Positions 7,542 through 16,144 of a stretch of DNA of 20,887 nucleotides are shown in pieces; positions within the stretch are counted from its first letter, which is position 1; every line of letters begins with the position of its first letter. Source of the DNA: an uncultured Lentisphaeria bacterium (GTDB lineage Bacteria > Verrucomicrobiota > Lentisphaeria > JABSQK01 > CAJWLW01); assembly GCA_913042885.1 (NCBI GenBank), contig CAJWLW010000056.1, positions 1 to 20,887 on the forward strand, given 5' to 3'. The position numbers and the translations under genes were made by a program. The notes beneath the pieces are model-generated. The model searched no databases. It saw nothing but the letters and a program-made list of their open reading frames with translations, and was not told the origin of the DNA.

Positions 7542-10142
7542 TTATTCGTCCGTAGCTGCGGTGCGGAACTCCATGCGGCTGAGCCGCTGGAGTTGCAGGA
7601 CGGTGAAGCCGATGAGCAGCGTGCCCAATATCCAGGCCATCGCCACCGCCGAGCCGAACCGCAGATAGCCGAACGCCTGCCAGAATATGTGCAGGCCGAT
7701 GACCTCGGTCTCGCCATACGGTGAGTAGGGTCCGCCGCCGGTCATTGCCAGCACAAACTCGCTGCCGCTCTTGACGGCGCCGATCATGGCGCCGATGAAG
7801 CTGATCATGATCAAGGCCTTGATGCTGGGAATCGCGACGTGAAACGTTTTTTGCCAGATACCCGCGCCGTCGACATCGGCCGCCTCGTACAGTTCCTCGG
7901 GAATCGTCTTAAGCGCCGCAAGATAGATCAGGCAACCGGGCCCCATGCCCGCCCAGATCGTCGGCAGCAGGCAGAAAAAAAGTGCGAATCGGGGCGACTC
8001 CAGCCACCGGATTCGGACTTCCTCGAATTGGATGCCCGGCAAATGGTTCAGGAAACTGACGAAAAAGTTGAGCACCTGGTTGATCATTCCGTATTCCCCG
8101 TAGAAGCCTTTCCACAGAAAAATAACCACGACGCCGGTCAGCACTGCCGGCAGGTAGTAGATCGTGCGGAACAGGAGCTTTCCTCGTGGCACTTCGGTGA
8201 GCAGGAAAGCCAGCGCGATGGGGGCCGCGAATCCGAAGATCATGAACAGAAAGGCGTATTTGATCGAGACCCACAGGGCGTACCAGAACTCGACGTCGAA
8301 GAGAATGCTCGCGAAGTTGTCCATGCCGGTCCATTGGCTGAATCCGCGGACATTGTAGTCCTGAAACGCCATCACGCTGCCGCGTATCAGCGGATAATAG
8401 TTCCACAAGGCAATCGAGCCGATAGCTGGAACCAGGAGGATATAGGCCATCTTGTAGCGGCTGAATTCCCATCCCCTGGCGGCTTGTTCCGGGCTCTCGA
8501 GATTCGCGGACATAAAGGTTCGAAAGACGCGCCGGAACAGCAGGACAAAGACAATAAAAATCCCCGCGACTACCGCCGCTGCCACCCATGTTCGCCGGCG
8601 GTGTTCAACGGGATCGAGGATGTCGAGCATTTTTTCATTGCTGCGCCGGACGCGGTCCTTGAGGATCTCGCGGATGCGGGCCTTGGCCCCTTCGTGATCG
8701 CCGGCTTTGACGGCTCGTTCTGTCTCGGGGTCGGTCCGGATCTGGTCGATCGCCTGACTGACGTATTTGTAGACCAGCTGGCAGTTCTTGCCATAGGGCT
8801 CGGGCACGCCGGATTCCACTGCCGTGGCAAAGGCCGTTTCCCATTGTTTGGGTACCTGCCGGACGTATTCATCATATCCCGCCGCCTTCAACAGCGACGG
8901 CTGGACGAAACGGCCGTGACCGTTCTCGACGAATACTCGGGCACGGATCCGGCGTGCCTCGGGGCCGTCGTAGAAGCGGATATATTCCCAGGCCGCCTCA
9001 CGCTTGGCATCGTCCACGTCGAGCTCGGCAAAGATCCCGGCCATGCGGCTGTTGAATTCGGCGCCGCGCTTGCCGGTGGGCCCCTTCGGAACCGGTCCGA
9101 ACCCCATGAGATTCGGGTCCACTTGTGAGAAGAAGCGTTGATCGATGGTGCTGAAATACATCGCCTTCTCGATCGTACCGCCGGAGGCATCACCCATCGA
9201 TACGACACCGTTGAATTTGCCATGCTGATTCTCGTACGGCTCGAAGATCAACCGGGCGACGAAGTGGTAGGCATCGACCGCCTCGTCGCTGTCGAATACA
9301 CAATACCAGTTGCCGTCCGCATCCTGATCGACCATGCGGCCGCCCATGGAGTAAAGAAAGTTCATCGTGGAATAACTGATCTCGGCGAGCCAAATGCTGA
9401 AGCCATACCGGTTTTCAGGCGGGTTGGTCAACACCCGGGCCCACTCCAGCAGCTCGTCCCAATCCTCGGGCACGCGGTCAGGCAATCCGGCTTCCGCGAA
9501 CATGTCTCGGCGATAAAACAGCGCGCCGACCAATGGCCCCTGGGGAAAGCACCAGACATGCTGATGATCGCGCACCGGTGCCGCGCCCCATTTGTCAAGA
9601 TGCGGACAGTCCTCTTTGTACGGACAGGCCCGTCGCATCACCATCCAGCACTGTCGCGGCACGCGCTCCGCCATCTCGCTCTGGTAATTTGGGCCTTTGC
9701 GCAGACGCGCCAGGTACTCGTCCAGGTCCAGCAGATGCCCGTCAGGCAGGTCCACGCCCGCGGTCTCCTCGACGTATTTATCTAAAGGATAGAGAAACTT
9801 GTTGCTGATGTACGTGTGTGATTGGCGGAAGTTGACGTACATCACGTCGGGCGGAATATCGCCGGCGATCTGCATCAGCGGCACGATGTCCATCGTCCGC
9901 CCCGGGATTTGTAGGCCGGTCGTTGAAACGGGCCGTACATAGGGAAAGCGCTTCTGAAAAGCGTCGAGGATAGCCAGCCGGGTCTTGCTGTCGATGTCGG
10001 TGCTCAAGCCCGCCGGTACGCCCCACGCCCGCAAGACGATCCGTTCCTGGTCCGGCGGCGTCGCCGCAACGAACCCGGCCACTTGCATCAGGCACACAAG
10101 TGAGATGAGCACTCCGGGCAGTCTAGTCTCAGGAATAGTCAT
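7542..10142 (-). CDS. Fused extracellular solute-binding protein and ABC permease (MalF-like)
   Basis: An 866-residue protein with two normally separate subunits in one chain. After a signal-anchor-like N-terminus (about residues 8-27), residues 30 to about 490 look like a family 1 sugar-binding protein ('VGALFYRRDMFAEAGLPDR', 'PEDWDELLEWARVLTNP', 'AAWEYIRFYDGPEA'). A membrane helix at about 519-537 follows, then a MalF-like permease from about 565 with an EAA loop near 748-775 ('EELYEAADVDGAG'). I chose ATG 10140-10142, which overlaps the upstream beta-helix gene stop by 14 nt and places the signal sequence directly at the start. The longer frame starts with TTG at 10175 without a ribosome site. 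Residues C173 and C179 (CPYKEDC) form a small cysteine pair in the binding domain. It works with the adjacent permease; the ATPase must come from elsewhere. Confidence 0.9.
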   Translation of the reverse strand: MTIPETRLPGVLISLVCLMQVAGFVAATPPDQERIVLRAWGVPAGLSTDIDSKTRLAILDAFQKRFPYVRPVSTTGLQIPGRTMDIVPLMQIAGDIPPDVMYVNFRQSHTYISNKFLYPLDKYVEETAGVDLPDGHLLDLDEYLARLRKGPNYQSEMAERVPRQCWMVMRRACPYKEDCPHLDKWGAAPVRDHQHVWCFPQGPLVGALFYRRDMFAEAGLPDRVPEDWDELLEWARVLTNPPENRYGFSIWLAEISYSTMNFLYSMGGRMVDQDADGNWYCVFDSDEAVDAYHFVARLIFEPYENQHGKFNGVVSMGDASGGTIEKAMYFSTIDQRFFSQVDPNLMGFGPVPKGPTGKRGAEFNSRMAGIFAELDVDDAKREAAWEYIRFYDGPEARRIRARVFVENGHGRFVQPSLLKAAGYDEYVRQVPKQWETAFATAVESGVPEPYGKNCQLVYKYVSQAIDQIRTDPETERAVKAGDHEGAKARIREILKDRVRRSNEKMLDILDPVEHRRRTWVAAAVVAGIFIVFVLLFRRVFRTFMSANLESPEQAARGWEFSRYKMAYILLVPAIGSIALWNYYPLIRGSVMAFQDYNVRGFSQWTGMDNFASILFDVEFWYALWVSIKYAFLFMIFGFAAPIALAFLLTEVPRGKLLFRTIYYLPAVLTGVVVIFLWKGFYGEYGMINQVLNFFVSFLNHLPGIQFEEVRIRWLESPRFALFFCLLPTIWAGMGPGCLIYLAALKTIPEELYEAADVDGAGIWQKTFHVAIPSIKALIMISFIGAMIGAVKSGSEFVLAMTGGGPYSPYGETEVIGLHIFWQAFGYLRFGSAVAMAWILGTLLIGFTVLQLQRLSRMEFRTAATDE

Positions 10143-12879
10143 CGTCCGGAACCAGGCCAATTTTCGCAGTATCAATCGGTTTGAAGCCGAGTTTCAACGC
10201 TGGTGAACTGGGCGCCAGGTCATAGTTGTCATTTGCGGCATCGACGAATAGCGGGTCGGCGACGAGAGACTGTCGATCGAACCCCATCGCGCGCCAGCTC
10301 TCGAGCGTATGACCGCCATCCGTCTGGGTGGTCATTCCAGTCCGCACCACCGCTTCGCCCGGCAGGCCGCAGAAAGTGATCTTCCCGCCCGGCGCGGGGG
10401 AAAAGACGTTTTTATCGAACTCGGCGATGGCATCGGGCGGCTCACGGCCGGGATCGATGTTGAGCCTGAGGAAATCCGCGTCGGCGTTCGCATAGCAGAA
10501 GATGTTTCTCCTGAACCGGATGTTGCTCGTGTCGCCGGCCAGCATCAGGTATACCTGCGAGTTGTCGCTGTCGACGAAGATATTATTTTCGACCGTGATA
10601 TTGCGTGCGTAGTGGCTGAGCATGATCCCGCCGAGCACATTGCGGGCGCAGATGTTGCCATAAACCAAAACGTCCATCGGGCCGTTGTCGAAGTAGATCG
10701 CCCAGCCGTAATACGGCGACCAAATCCGGCCGTCCGCTTGTTCTCCCTTGCCGGGTTCCATCCGGATACTGCCGGCACCGCAGCCGATTACGTCGTGAAT
10801 TTTGTTGAAACGGATGATGTTGCCGCGGGCGAGATCCGGGTCCTTGTCGTAGGTGTACCAACGGTTCATGCAGATGCCGCCAGTGTCGCAGGTCTCCATG
10901 CTCAGGTGGTGCAGTTCGTTGCGCTCGATGGTGATCGGGCCAAAGCCGCTCATCAGTCCGATACCGAACCGTGGTGTGTGGTGGATCAGGTTGTTCGAGA
11001 CGACCACGTCCACGGCACTGATCCCAAAGAAGGCGATACCGCAGGCATGTTTCTCGAAGACGCCCACGTGGTGGATGTGGTTGTTGTGGATCAGGTGGCC
11101 TGGCGATTTGGGCCAGGCGTTCACGACGACCTCGCGGTCTTCGCGGAAGTTATGCCATGGGGTAGGGCCTGGCACATCGCCTGAAGTCGTGTCGCCCCGG
11201 CAGAATCCGCGCTGCACGCTTCCCAGGAAGATGCCGTAACCACCGGCGTCGGTGATCTCGTTGCCCACGATCCGGTTGCGGGCGTTGCTGTTCTGCAGGC
11301 GGATGGCATCGCCGCCGATCGCTTCGAAGCGATTGTTTTCGACGGTGCAGTCTGCCGTGTTTTCCATGTAGATGGCCTGCCCGGAGTTGGGGATCTTGTA
11401 ATGGGTCTCCGGTGTCGGGAACTGCGCCTGGGTCTGTGTCAGGGTGAACCCCGCGACCCTGATGTGGCTGACGGCTGTGCCCGGGGTGCCGATCATCTGG
11501 ATCAACCGTGCTGTCGTCGGGGCAGTGACCGCGCCGGATCGCATATCGCTCCCGGCGGGCGGCCAGAAATAGAGGGTGCCGGTGTCGCTGTCGAGGCACC
11601 ACTCACCCGGCTGGTCAAGATCCTCGAGCGCGTTTTCGACATAGAACCGGTTGCCGGTCTCGACCCCCATGCATTTTGACAGGGAACCGGCAGACGGTTG
11701 CACCGTCCGGGTCAGATGAATCCTGTTGTGCTCGACGTTGACGTGGCTGATCGGGATGATATCGCTGATCCAGCTCTTGCCTGGAATCATGAAAACCTCA
11801 GCCTGGCCGGGCTTTGCCCACCGGTGCGGGAAGACGCCCGGCTCGTATTGAAACGCAACCGCGTCAGGGACGACGCCGGCGAGCAGGTCGGATGGGACGT
11901 CGGTATCGGCGCTTACCAGCGAAACGCGTCGCCAGATGCCGCCGGTATGGGCCCGGCTTTCGAGCCGTACAGTGATCGAATGCTCACGGCCCGGCTCGAG
12001 CAGCGGTCGCACGTCGAACTTGAAAGGCATGTCCCAGAGCGCATCGGCGATGATCCCCGTCGAGGCGGCGGTGCGTTCGAACACCTTGCGGCCGTCGATG
12101 TACACGTATGCTTCCTTGCTGGCGGCGCCGAAGAGCAGCCACAAGTGCTCGCGCCGGTCGAAGTCCGCCGGCATCCTGAACCGCGTGCGGTACCACCCGA
12201 CGCCGTAGTAATTCTTGAACCCCTGCATGTCCCACAGTTGATCGGTTTGCAACAGGAGCCAGTTGTTGTCGGCTGCGTCCGGGGCGAACCATTCTTCCTC
12301 GACACCGGTTTCTTCGGGGTCGGTTTTGAACCGCCACTCCAGGTCGAGGTCGATCTTGTCGACGTTGTCCAGCAGGTTGCCCTCGAGTACCGGGCTTTTC
12401 ACAAAAGCCCAACCACCGTGAACCGGGTTGGCGTGATCGTACTTGGGGCGGCGCGCCCGGATCATACGCTTGCCGTTGAAGAACAATTGCCGAAACCACC
12501 AGCGCCTGGCCCTGACCTCCGACAGGTGAGTGCATACAATCTCGCCCTCGTGCGGTTGCCAGTCGGTTACGCATCTGCCGCCGCTGAGGATGGGGCGCTC
12601 GCCGGGATAAGCCATGTAGGTGACCGGGAACGCCTCGGTGCCCGAATCGCCGCCGCTCAGGCGCAGTGGTTCGCTCAGGTGGTATGTGCCGCCGCGCACC
12701 TGGACCGTAACGGGTTGCTGCAATCCGTCGGCACACTTCAACCCCCGGATGGCGTTGCGGGCGCGGGTCAATGTCGCGAAAGGTCCGTCCGTGCCGTCGG
12801 CAGCAGGTGCCGGTTGCCGGCCTGACCACTGGTCATCACCGTCCGTTGCTACAAAAAATACTGCTTCTGCACCGGCCAT
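10129..12879 (-). CDS. Right-handed parallel beta-helix protein with inserted sugar-binding beta-sandwich
   Basis: A 916-residue protein, first gene of the minus operon. The start 'FFVATDGDDQWSG' and 'GPFATLTRARNAIR' is the classic opening of pectate-lyase-like beta-helix proteins. The coils are evident from about 470 to 850, with repeated N-x-I/F and 'ENN' ladder steps such as 'CTVENNRFEAIGGDAIRLQN', 'VVVSNNLIHHTPRFGIGL' and 'ITVENNIFVDSDNSQVYL'. Residues about 180-325 interrupt the helix with a GH2-like galactose-binding jelly roll ('GVGWYRTRF', 'LWLLFGAASKEAYVYIDGRKV'). Proteins of this class bind or cleave polysaccharides, but no catalytic residue can be named. No signal peptide is visible and the frame closes 33 nt upstream (TAA), which is odd for a family usually secreted. 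There is no clear ribosome binding site at ATG 12879. Confidence 0.85.
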   Translation of the reverse strand: MAGAEAVFFVATDGDDQWSGRQPAPAADGTDGPFATLTRARNAIRGLKCADGLQQPVTVQVRGGTYHLSEPLRLSGGDSGTEAFPVTYMAYPGERPILSGGRCVTDWQPHEGEIVCTHLSEVRARRWWFRQLFFNGKRMIRARRPKYDHANPVHGGWAFVKSPVLEGNLLDNVDKIDLDLEWRFKTDPEETGVEEEWFAPDAADNNWLLLQTDQLWDMQGFKNYYGVGWYRTRFRMPADFDRREHLWLLFGAASKEAYVYIDGRKVFERTAASTGIIADALWDMPFKFDVRPLLEPGREHSITVRLESRAHTGGIWRRVSLVSADTDVPSDLLAGVVPDAVAFQYEPGVFPHRWAKPGQAEVFMIPGKSWISDIIPISHVNVEHNRIHLTRTVQPSAGSLSKCMGVETGNRFYVENALEDLDQPGEWCLDSDTGTLYFWPPAGSDMRSGAVTAPTTARLIQMIGTPGTAVSHIRVAGFTLTQTQAQFPTPETHYKIPNSGQAIYMENTADCTVENNRFEAIGGDAIRLQNSNARNRIVGNEITDAGGYGIFLGSVQRGFCRGDTTSGDVPGPTPWHNFREDREVVVNAWPKSPGHLIHNNHIHHVGVFEKHACGIAFFGISAVDVVVSNNLIHHTPRFGIGLMSGFGPITIERNELHHLSMETCDTGGICMNRWYTYDKDPDLARGNIIRFNKIHDVIGCGAGSIRMEPGKGEQADGRIWSPYYGWAIYFDNGPMDVLVYGNICARNVLGGIMLSHYARNITVENNIFVDSDNSQVYLMLAGDTSNIRFRRNIFCYANADADFLRLNIDPGREPPDAIAEFDKNVFSPAPGGKITFCGLPGEAVVRTGMTTQTDGGHTLESWRAMGFDRQSLVADPLFVDAANDNYDLAPSSPALKLGFKPIDTAKIGLVPDDDYS

Positions 12880-12918
12880 TTTATGATCACTGATTGAAAT
12901 GCTGTTTGCTTATGCGCC

Positions 12919-12946
12919 AGTATACTTCCCGGCGGCAAGAGGTCAA
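12919..12946 (-). promoter_or_regulatory. Sigma-70-type promoter for the beta-helix/transporter operon
   Basis: On the minus strand TTGACC (12946-12941) is followed after 16 nt by TATACT (12924-12919). Both boxes match the consensus at five of six positions. Transcription would start near 12912, giving a leader of about 33 nt before ATG 12879. Confidence 0.55.
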
Positions 12947-13250
12947 GCAACGCCTGACAAACCATCTGCGGCAGCGGTTTGCCGGCGCTAAATTCAACGG
13001 GTGTAACCGCAGTTTTGTATATTTTCCGTTAGCCTCAGGCCCGTCGCCGCAGGGGTGGCCTGCTGCTGGCAAAAACCGTGTTTCGGTTGGGATTTCCAAT
13101 CTGCGTCCTTGAGCAGACGTTCCCGGCCGACACGACCGGGCACCGGCGAGATCAAATAGCCGCATATCGCACAGGCATTGCGCCACCTTAGCTACGCCGG
13201 GCACGTGGGAATGGAAGCCTTTCCGAAGGCGATGATTGCCAGGGCATTGA

Positions 13251-13315
13251 GCGTTTTCGCACGGCGTTTTCCTGACCGTGAAAAGACGCCTTCTTCCCAG
13301 AGGCGAAAAGACGCC
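13251..13315. repeat. Cluster of direct and inverted short repeats in the divergent region
   Basis: gaaaagacgcc occurs twice, at 13280-13290 and 13305-13315, 25 bp apart. Near-inverted copies gcgttttcgc (13251-13260) and ggcgttttcc (13263-13272) precede them. The segment 13263-13290 can fold into an imperfect hairpin. The spacing and placement suggest a regulator binding array, but no protein can be assigned. Confidence 0.4.
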
Positions 13316-13474
13316 AGTCCCAACCGTTGCAGGTGAAGTCTTCTGAAATTGGTCCTCCCCGGCTGAAAAGTTGTTGGGCATTCAACAGTGCTTGAATTCT
13401 TCGCTGTGCGAGTGAACCTTGCCAGTGCCTGTATGAAAAGAAACCCCAATTCCTTCGGCAAGGGAGCCGGTGCG

Positions 13475-13840
13475 ATGGCGGATGTGAAGGGCCAACTCGA
13501 AGCGTGCGTGGAAAAGCTCCGGGTCGGAGCTCTGACCGAGCACGACCTGCGGCAGGTACTGGAGCATCTGTATGGTGTCGACGGCACGGCCGCGCCCCAG
13601 CGACTGCTCTATCTGCAGGCCGAGAACACGCTGGTCACGTCGAAGGTGATCGGCATATCCTTCGTGGACCGCGACGGCGTACACGATGGCCCGGACGATC
13701 CCGCTGAGTGGCCGTACCAGACGGTACACGAAGCACTGCTCGACGAGTGGCGAATCATCAAGTTTCCGGAGATGGCGCTGATGATGTCTGATGAGGAGTC
13801 AACCTACGGGCTCGGCTGCGAGTTCATCCTCGAGAAATAG
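13475..13840 (+). CDS. Hypothetical protein, 121 residues
   Basis: I do not recognise this family. ATG 13475 is preferred because AGGGAG (13461-13466) lies 8 nt upstream; an in-frame GTG at 13388 would add 29 residues without a ribosome site. The protein is acidic and soluble with no signal or membrane segment. An N-terminal helical part ('LEACVEKLRVGALTEHDLRQVLEHLYGVDG') is followed by a mixed segment ending 'STYGLGCEFILEK'. It is the first gene of the plus-strand operon, 7 nt before the PhyH gene, so co-translation is likely. Possible roles include an accessory or regulatory protein of the pathway. The well-formed start, length and operon position support that it is real. Confidence 0.65.
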   Translation: MADVKGQLEACVEKLRVGALTEHDLRQVLEHLYGVDGTAAPQRLLYLQAENTLVTSKVIGISFVDRDGVHDGPDDPAEWPYQTVHEALLDEWRIIKFPEMALMMSDEESTYGLGCEFILEK

Positions 13841-13847
13841 GCGACAG

Positions 13848-14750
13848 ATGCGCGGAGAGACCCACCAGTGCAAGCCCACGCTGACTGACGAAGACGTCGT
13901 CCAGTTCTGTAAACAGGGGTTTGTCGTTCTCGAGGCTGTTGTACCCGACGAGGTGAACCGCCGTACGACCGCATTTCTTGACGAGCACCCGGGTATGGAG
14001 CCGAACGAGATTCTGGGTGAGACGTGGTTCTTTGACGCTGTCATCAAGAATCCCGCGGCGACCGGTGTGCTGCGTTCGCTGCTCGGTGCGAGCTTCCTGC
14101 TGCCAACGATTCTCAGCAACCATCGCATCGAGTGCCCGCGCCAGATCAACTGCGGCTGGCACCGTGACAGCGGCTCGATTTTCACACCTCGGCTCGATTT
14201 TTTGCAGGTCTTCTACTATCCGCAGGACACGCCGCAGGCGCTGGGGCCGACCGAACTGCTGCCGAGCTCCCACTTCATCCGCGGCCGGCGCCGGTTCATG
14301 GAGCATTACGGGAACATACGTTATGGCGTGTGGACAGCCGCGCCGGCTGGCTCAATCTTCATCACGCACTACTCGATCTGGCACCGGGCGACCGCCGCTA
14401 CGGCCAGCGGCGTCCGTAATCTGCTGAAGTACAACTACTGGCGCACGGCACTGCCCGGACGCGACTGGATCGCCGATGGCAACGTGGATGCGATGGAACT
14501 CAACTTCCTGCCGGGCGACGTGCCGGGCAATCCAATGCTCGAAAAATGGCATCAGTGCATCCCCGTCGCGCGGATGTTTTACTGGCTCTGCGGGTTGGGT
14601 GAAGAGTTGGCGTTCACCGGCGGCCTGTCCTGGCCGATCAATGCCGGGTACGGACGGCCTACGGACACCGGCCTGCCATCTGCTTTTGAGTGCGCGGGGG
14701 AATCCCCGTCGGGGCTCTGGGATGTACGGCACCCGGGGGGCAGAGAATGA
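13848..14750 (+). CDS. Phytanoyl-CoA dioxygenase (PhyH) family protein
   Basis: A 300-residue Fe(II)/2-oxoglutarate dioxygenase-like protein. Start ATG 13848 lies 7 nt after the preceding stop; an upstream frame extension would overlap that gene. 'TDEDVVQFCKQGFVVLEAVV' at 12-31 is the usual PhyH N-terminus. The HxD iron ligands are H105 and D107 in 'CGWHRDSGS'. The distal ligand is probably H179 in 'HYSIWHRA', with R190 as likely 2-oxoglutarate binder. The section 'ALGPTELLPSSH' is the common strand-turn after the first ligands. The family hydroxylates small molecules, lipids or modified sugars, and many copies occur in candidate-phylum catabolic clusters. Its stop overlaps the start of the amidase (ATGA), indicating coupled translation. 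The substrate is unknown. Confidence 0.9.
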   Translation: MRGETHQCKPTLTDEDVVQFCKQGFVVLEAVVPDEVNRRTTAFLDEHPGMEPNEILGETWFFDAVIKNPAATGVLRSLLGASFLLPTILSNHRIECPRQINCGWHRDSGSIFTPRLDFLQVFYYPQDTPQALGPTELLPSSHFIRGRRRFMEHYGNIRYGVWTAAPAGSIFITHYSIWHRATAATASGVRNLLKYNYWRTALPGRDWIADGNVDAMELNFLPGDVPGNPMLEKWHQCIPVARMFYWLCGLGEELAFTGGLSWPINAGYGRPTDTGLPSAFECAGESPSGLWDVRHPGGRE

Positions 14751-16102
14751 GCGAAACCCTGTCTGTTGTCGCAAAGACGAAACAGTGTCTTGCGAATATT
14801 TTCCAATACGACCCGAAGGTGAATGCCTTTATCACCGTGATGGAAGAAGAAGCCCTGGCGGGTGCGAGAGAAGCGGACGCCGGTTTTGAACGGGGGGAGC
14901 CGTGCGGCCTTCTACATGGGATGCCGATTTCGGTCAAGGACTGTATCGATGTCGCCGAGGTGCGGTGCACCAACGGAACCCGGTTTTTCGAAAACTACGT
15001 TCCTGTTGAGGATGCGCTGGTCGTGAAACAACTGCGCCGCGCCGGGGCGATCATCGTCGGAAAAACAAATCTGCACGAGTTTGCCTATGGGTCAACGACT
15101 CAGAATCCTCACTACGGTCCGACCCGGAACCCGTGGGACTTGGAAAGGATACCCAGCGGGTCCAGCGGTGGCGCTGCGGTGTCTGTGGCGCTCGAGATGT
15201 GTGCCGGAGCGGTTGCCTCGGATACCGGTGGGTCGGTTCGCACACCGGCTGCCGTCAACGGGGTGTCGGGGCTCAGGCCGACAGTCGGTGCGATTCCCAT
15301 GAGCGGCAGCATGACGCAATTGTGCCCGGCAATCGATACGGTGGGTCCCATGGCGCCGACCGTGGAGATCATCGCCCGGATGTTTGCGGTCATGGCCTGC
15401 TACGATGACCATGACCCGACGTCGGTGGCGCATGTCTGGGATGACTACATGCCCCGGTTGAATGACGGCGTCGAGGGCGTTCGGATTGGTCTGCCGAAGA
15501 ATTACTTTTTCGAAGACCTGGCCCCGGGCATTGATGAAGCGGTCAGGGCGGCTGCCGAGAAACTGGCTTCTGCCGGGGCGGTCCTTTCCGACATCGAGCT
15601 GGAGGGTGCCGAGGATACACTGGAAGCAATCATGCCCATGGTCTGGGCGGACTGCTACGAATTCCACAAGGAGCGGGTGGAGCAGCAACCCGAAATGTTC
15701 GGCACTGACGTGCTCGACCGAATTCTCCTGGGTCGTGATGTTTCAGCGAGCGACTATGCCGCTGCCCTGCGTTGCCGGGAACGCTGGAACCGGGTGGTGC
15801 AACGAGCCCTGGGCGAGGTGGATGTCATACTGACGCCGACAACGCCGCTGCCGGCACCACGGATTTCCGAAAGCAGCGACATGCTGTCGACCACGCATCA
15901 CTTGACCCGTTTTACCTTCCCGCTTTCCTGGGCAGGGCTTCCGGGGCTGTCGGTTCCCTGCGGGTTTACCGCGGATGGATTGCCGATTGGCATGCTGCTG
16001 AACGGTCGTCACTGGGAGGAGGGGCTTCTGCTGCGTGTCGGCTCGGCGTACCAGGCAGAAACCACTTGGCACTTGACGCGGCCGCCGATTCTCGGCGGGT
16101 AA
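14747..16102 (+). CDS. Amidase signature family hydrolase
   Basis: 451 residues starting at ATG 14747, which overlaps the PhyH stop by 4 nt. The amidase-signature catalytic triad is complete: K64 in 'ISVKDCID', cis-Ser S139 in 'PSGSSGG' and nucleophile S163 in 'SDTGGSVRTPA', with the usual 24-residue spacing between the serines. The family hydrolyses amides to carboxylate plus ammonia or amine; GatA and biuret/urea-related amidases are relatives. A GatA role is unlikely, because no GatB or GatC is nearby and the setting is catabolic. It is a soluble cytoplasmic protein without a signal peptide. Next to a creatininase-family enzyme it suggests sequential C-N bond cleavage, which is inference. 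The substrate cannot be predicted from the sequence. Confidence 0.92.
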   Translation: MSETLSVVAKTKQCLANIFQYDPKVNAFITVMEEEALAGAREADAGFERGEPCGLLHGMPISVKDCIDVAEVRCTNGTRFFENYVPVEDALVVKQLRRAGAIIVGKTNLHEFAYGSTTQNPHYGPTRNPWDLERIPSGSSGGAAVSVALEMCAGAVASDTGGSVRTPAAVNGVSGLRPTVGAIPMSGSMTQLCPAIDTVGPMAPTVEIIARMFAVMACYDDHDPTSVAHVWDDYMPRLNDGVEGVRIGLPKNYFFEDLAPGIDEAVRAAAEKLASAGAVLSDIELEGAEDTLEAIMPMVWADCYEFHKERVEQQPEMFGTDVLDRILLGRDVSASDYAAALRCRERWNRVVQRALGEVDVILTPTTPLPAPRISESSDMLSTTHHLTRFTFPLSWAGLPGLSVPCGFTADGLPIGMLLNGRHWEEGLLLRVGSAYQAETTWHLTRPPILGG

Positions 16103-16144
16103 TTGTAGCTGGATTCACGGCGCACGAACACAAATGAGGTCACT

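Larger units (their letters stand above)
12880..13474. promoter_or_regulatory. Divergent intergenic control region between the two operons
   Basis: Nearly 600 bases separate the divergent beta-helix gene and the 121-residue protein gene. The minus-strand side holds a good sigma-70-like promoter. The right half (13251-13315) holds a group of related A/T-tract-plus-GCGCC repeats. Open frames through the region, including a long minus-strand one ending at 12887, are rich in Arg and Cys and look non-coding. No regulator gene is found in the window. Confidence 0.5.

Noticed and set aside
10143..10175. Upstream TTG start for the fused binding protein/permease
   Set aside because: No ribosome site precedes it and it pushes the signal sequence inward; ATG 10142 at the overlap with the upstream stop is more likely.
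12887..13381. A 164-codon minus-strand open frame in the divergent region
   Set aside because: Its translation is rich in Arg, Cys and Pro without domain-like pattern, it covers the promoter and repeats, and it has no ribosome site. I take it as chance in GC-rich DNA.
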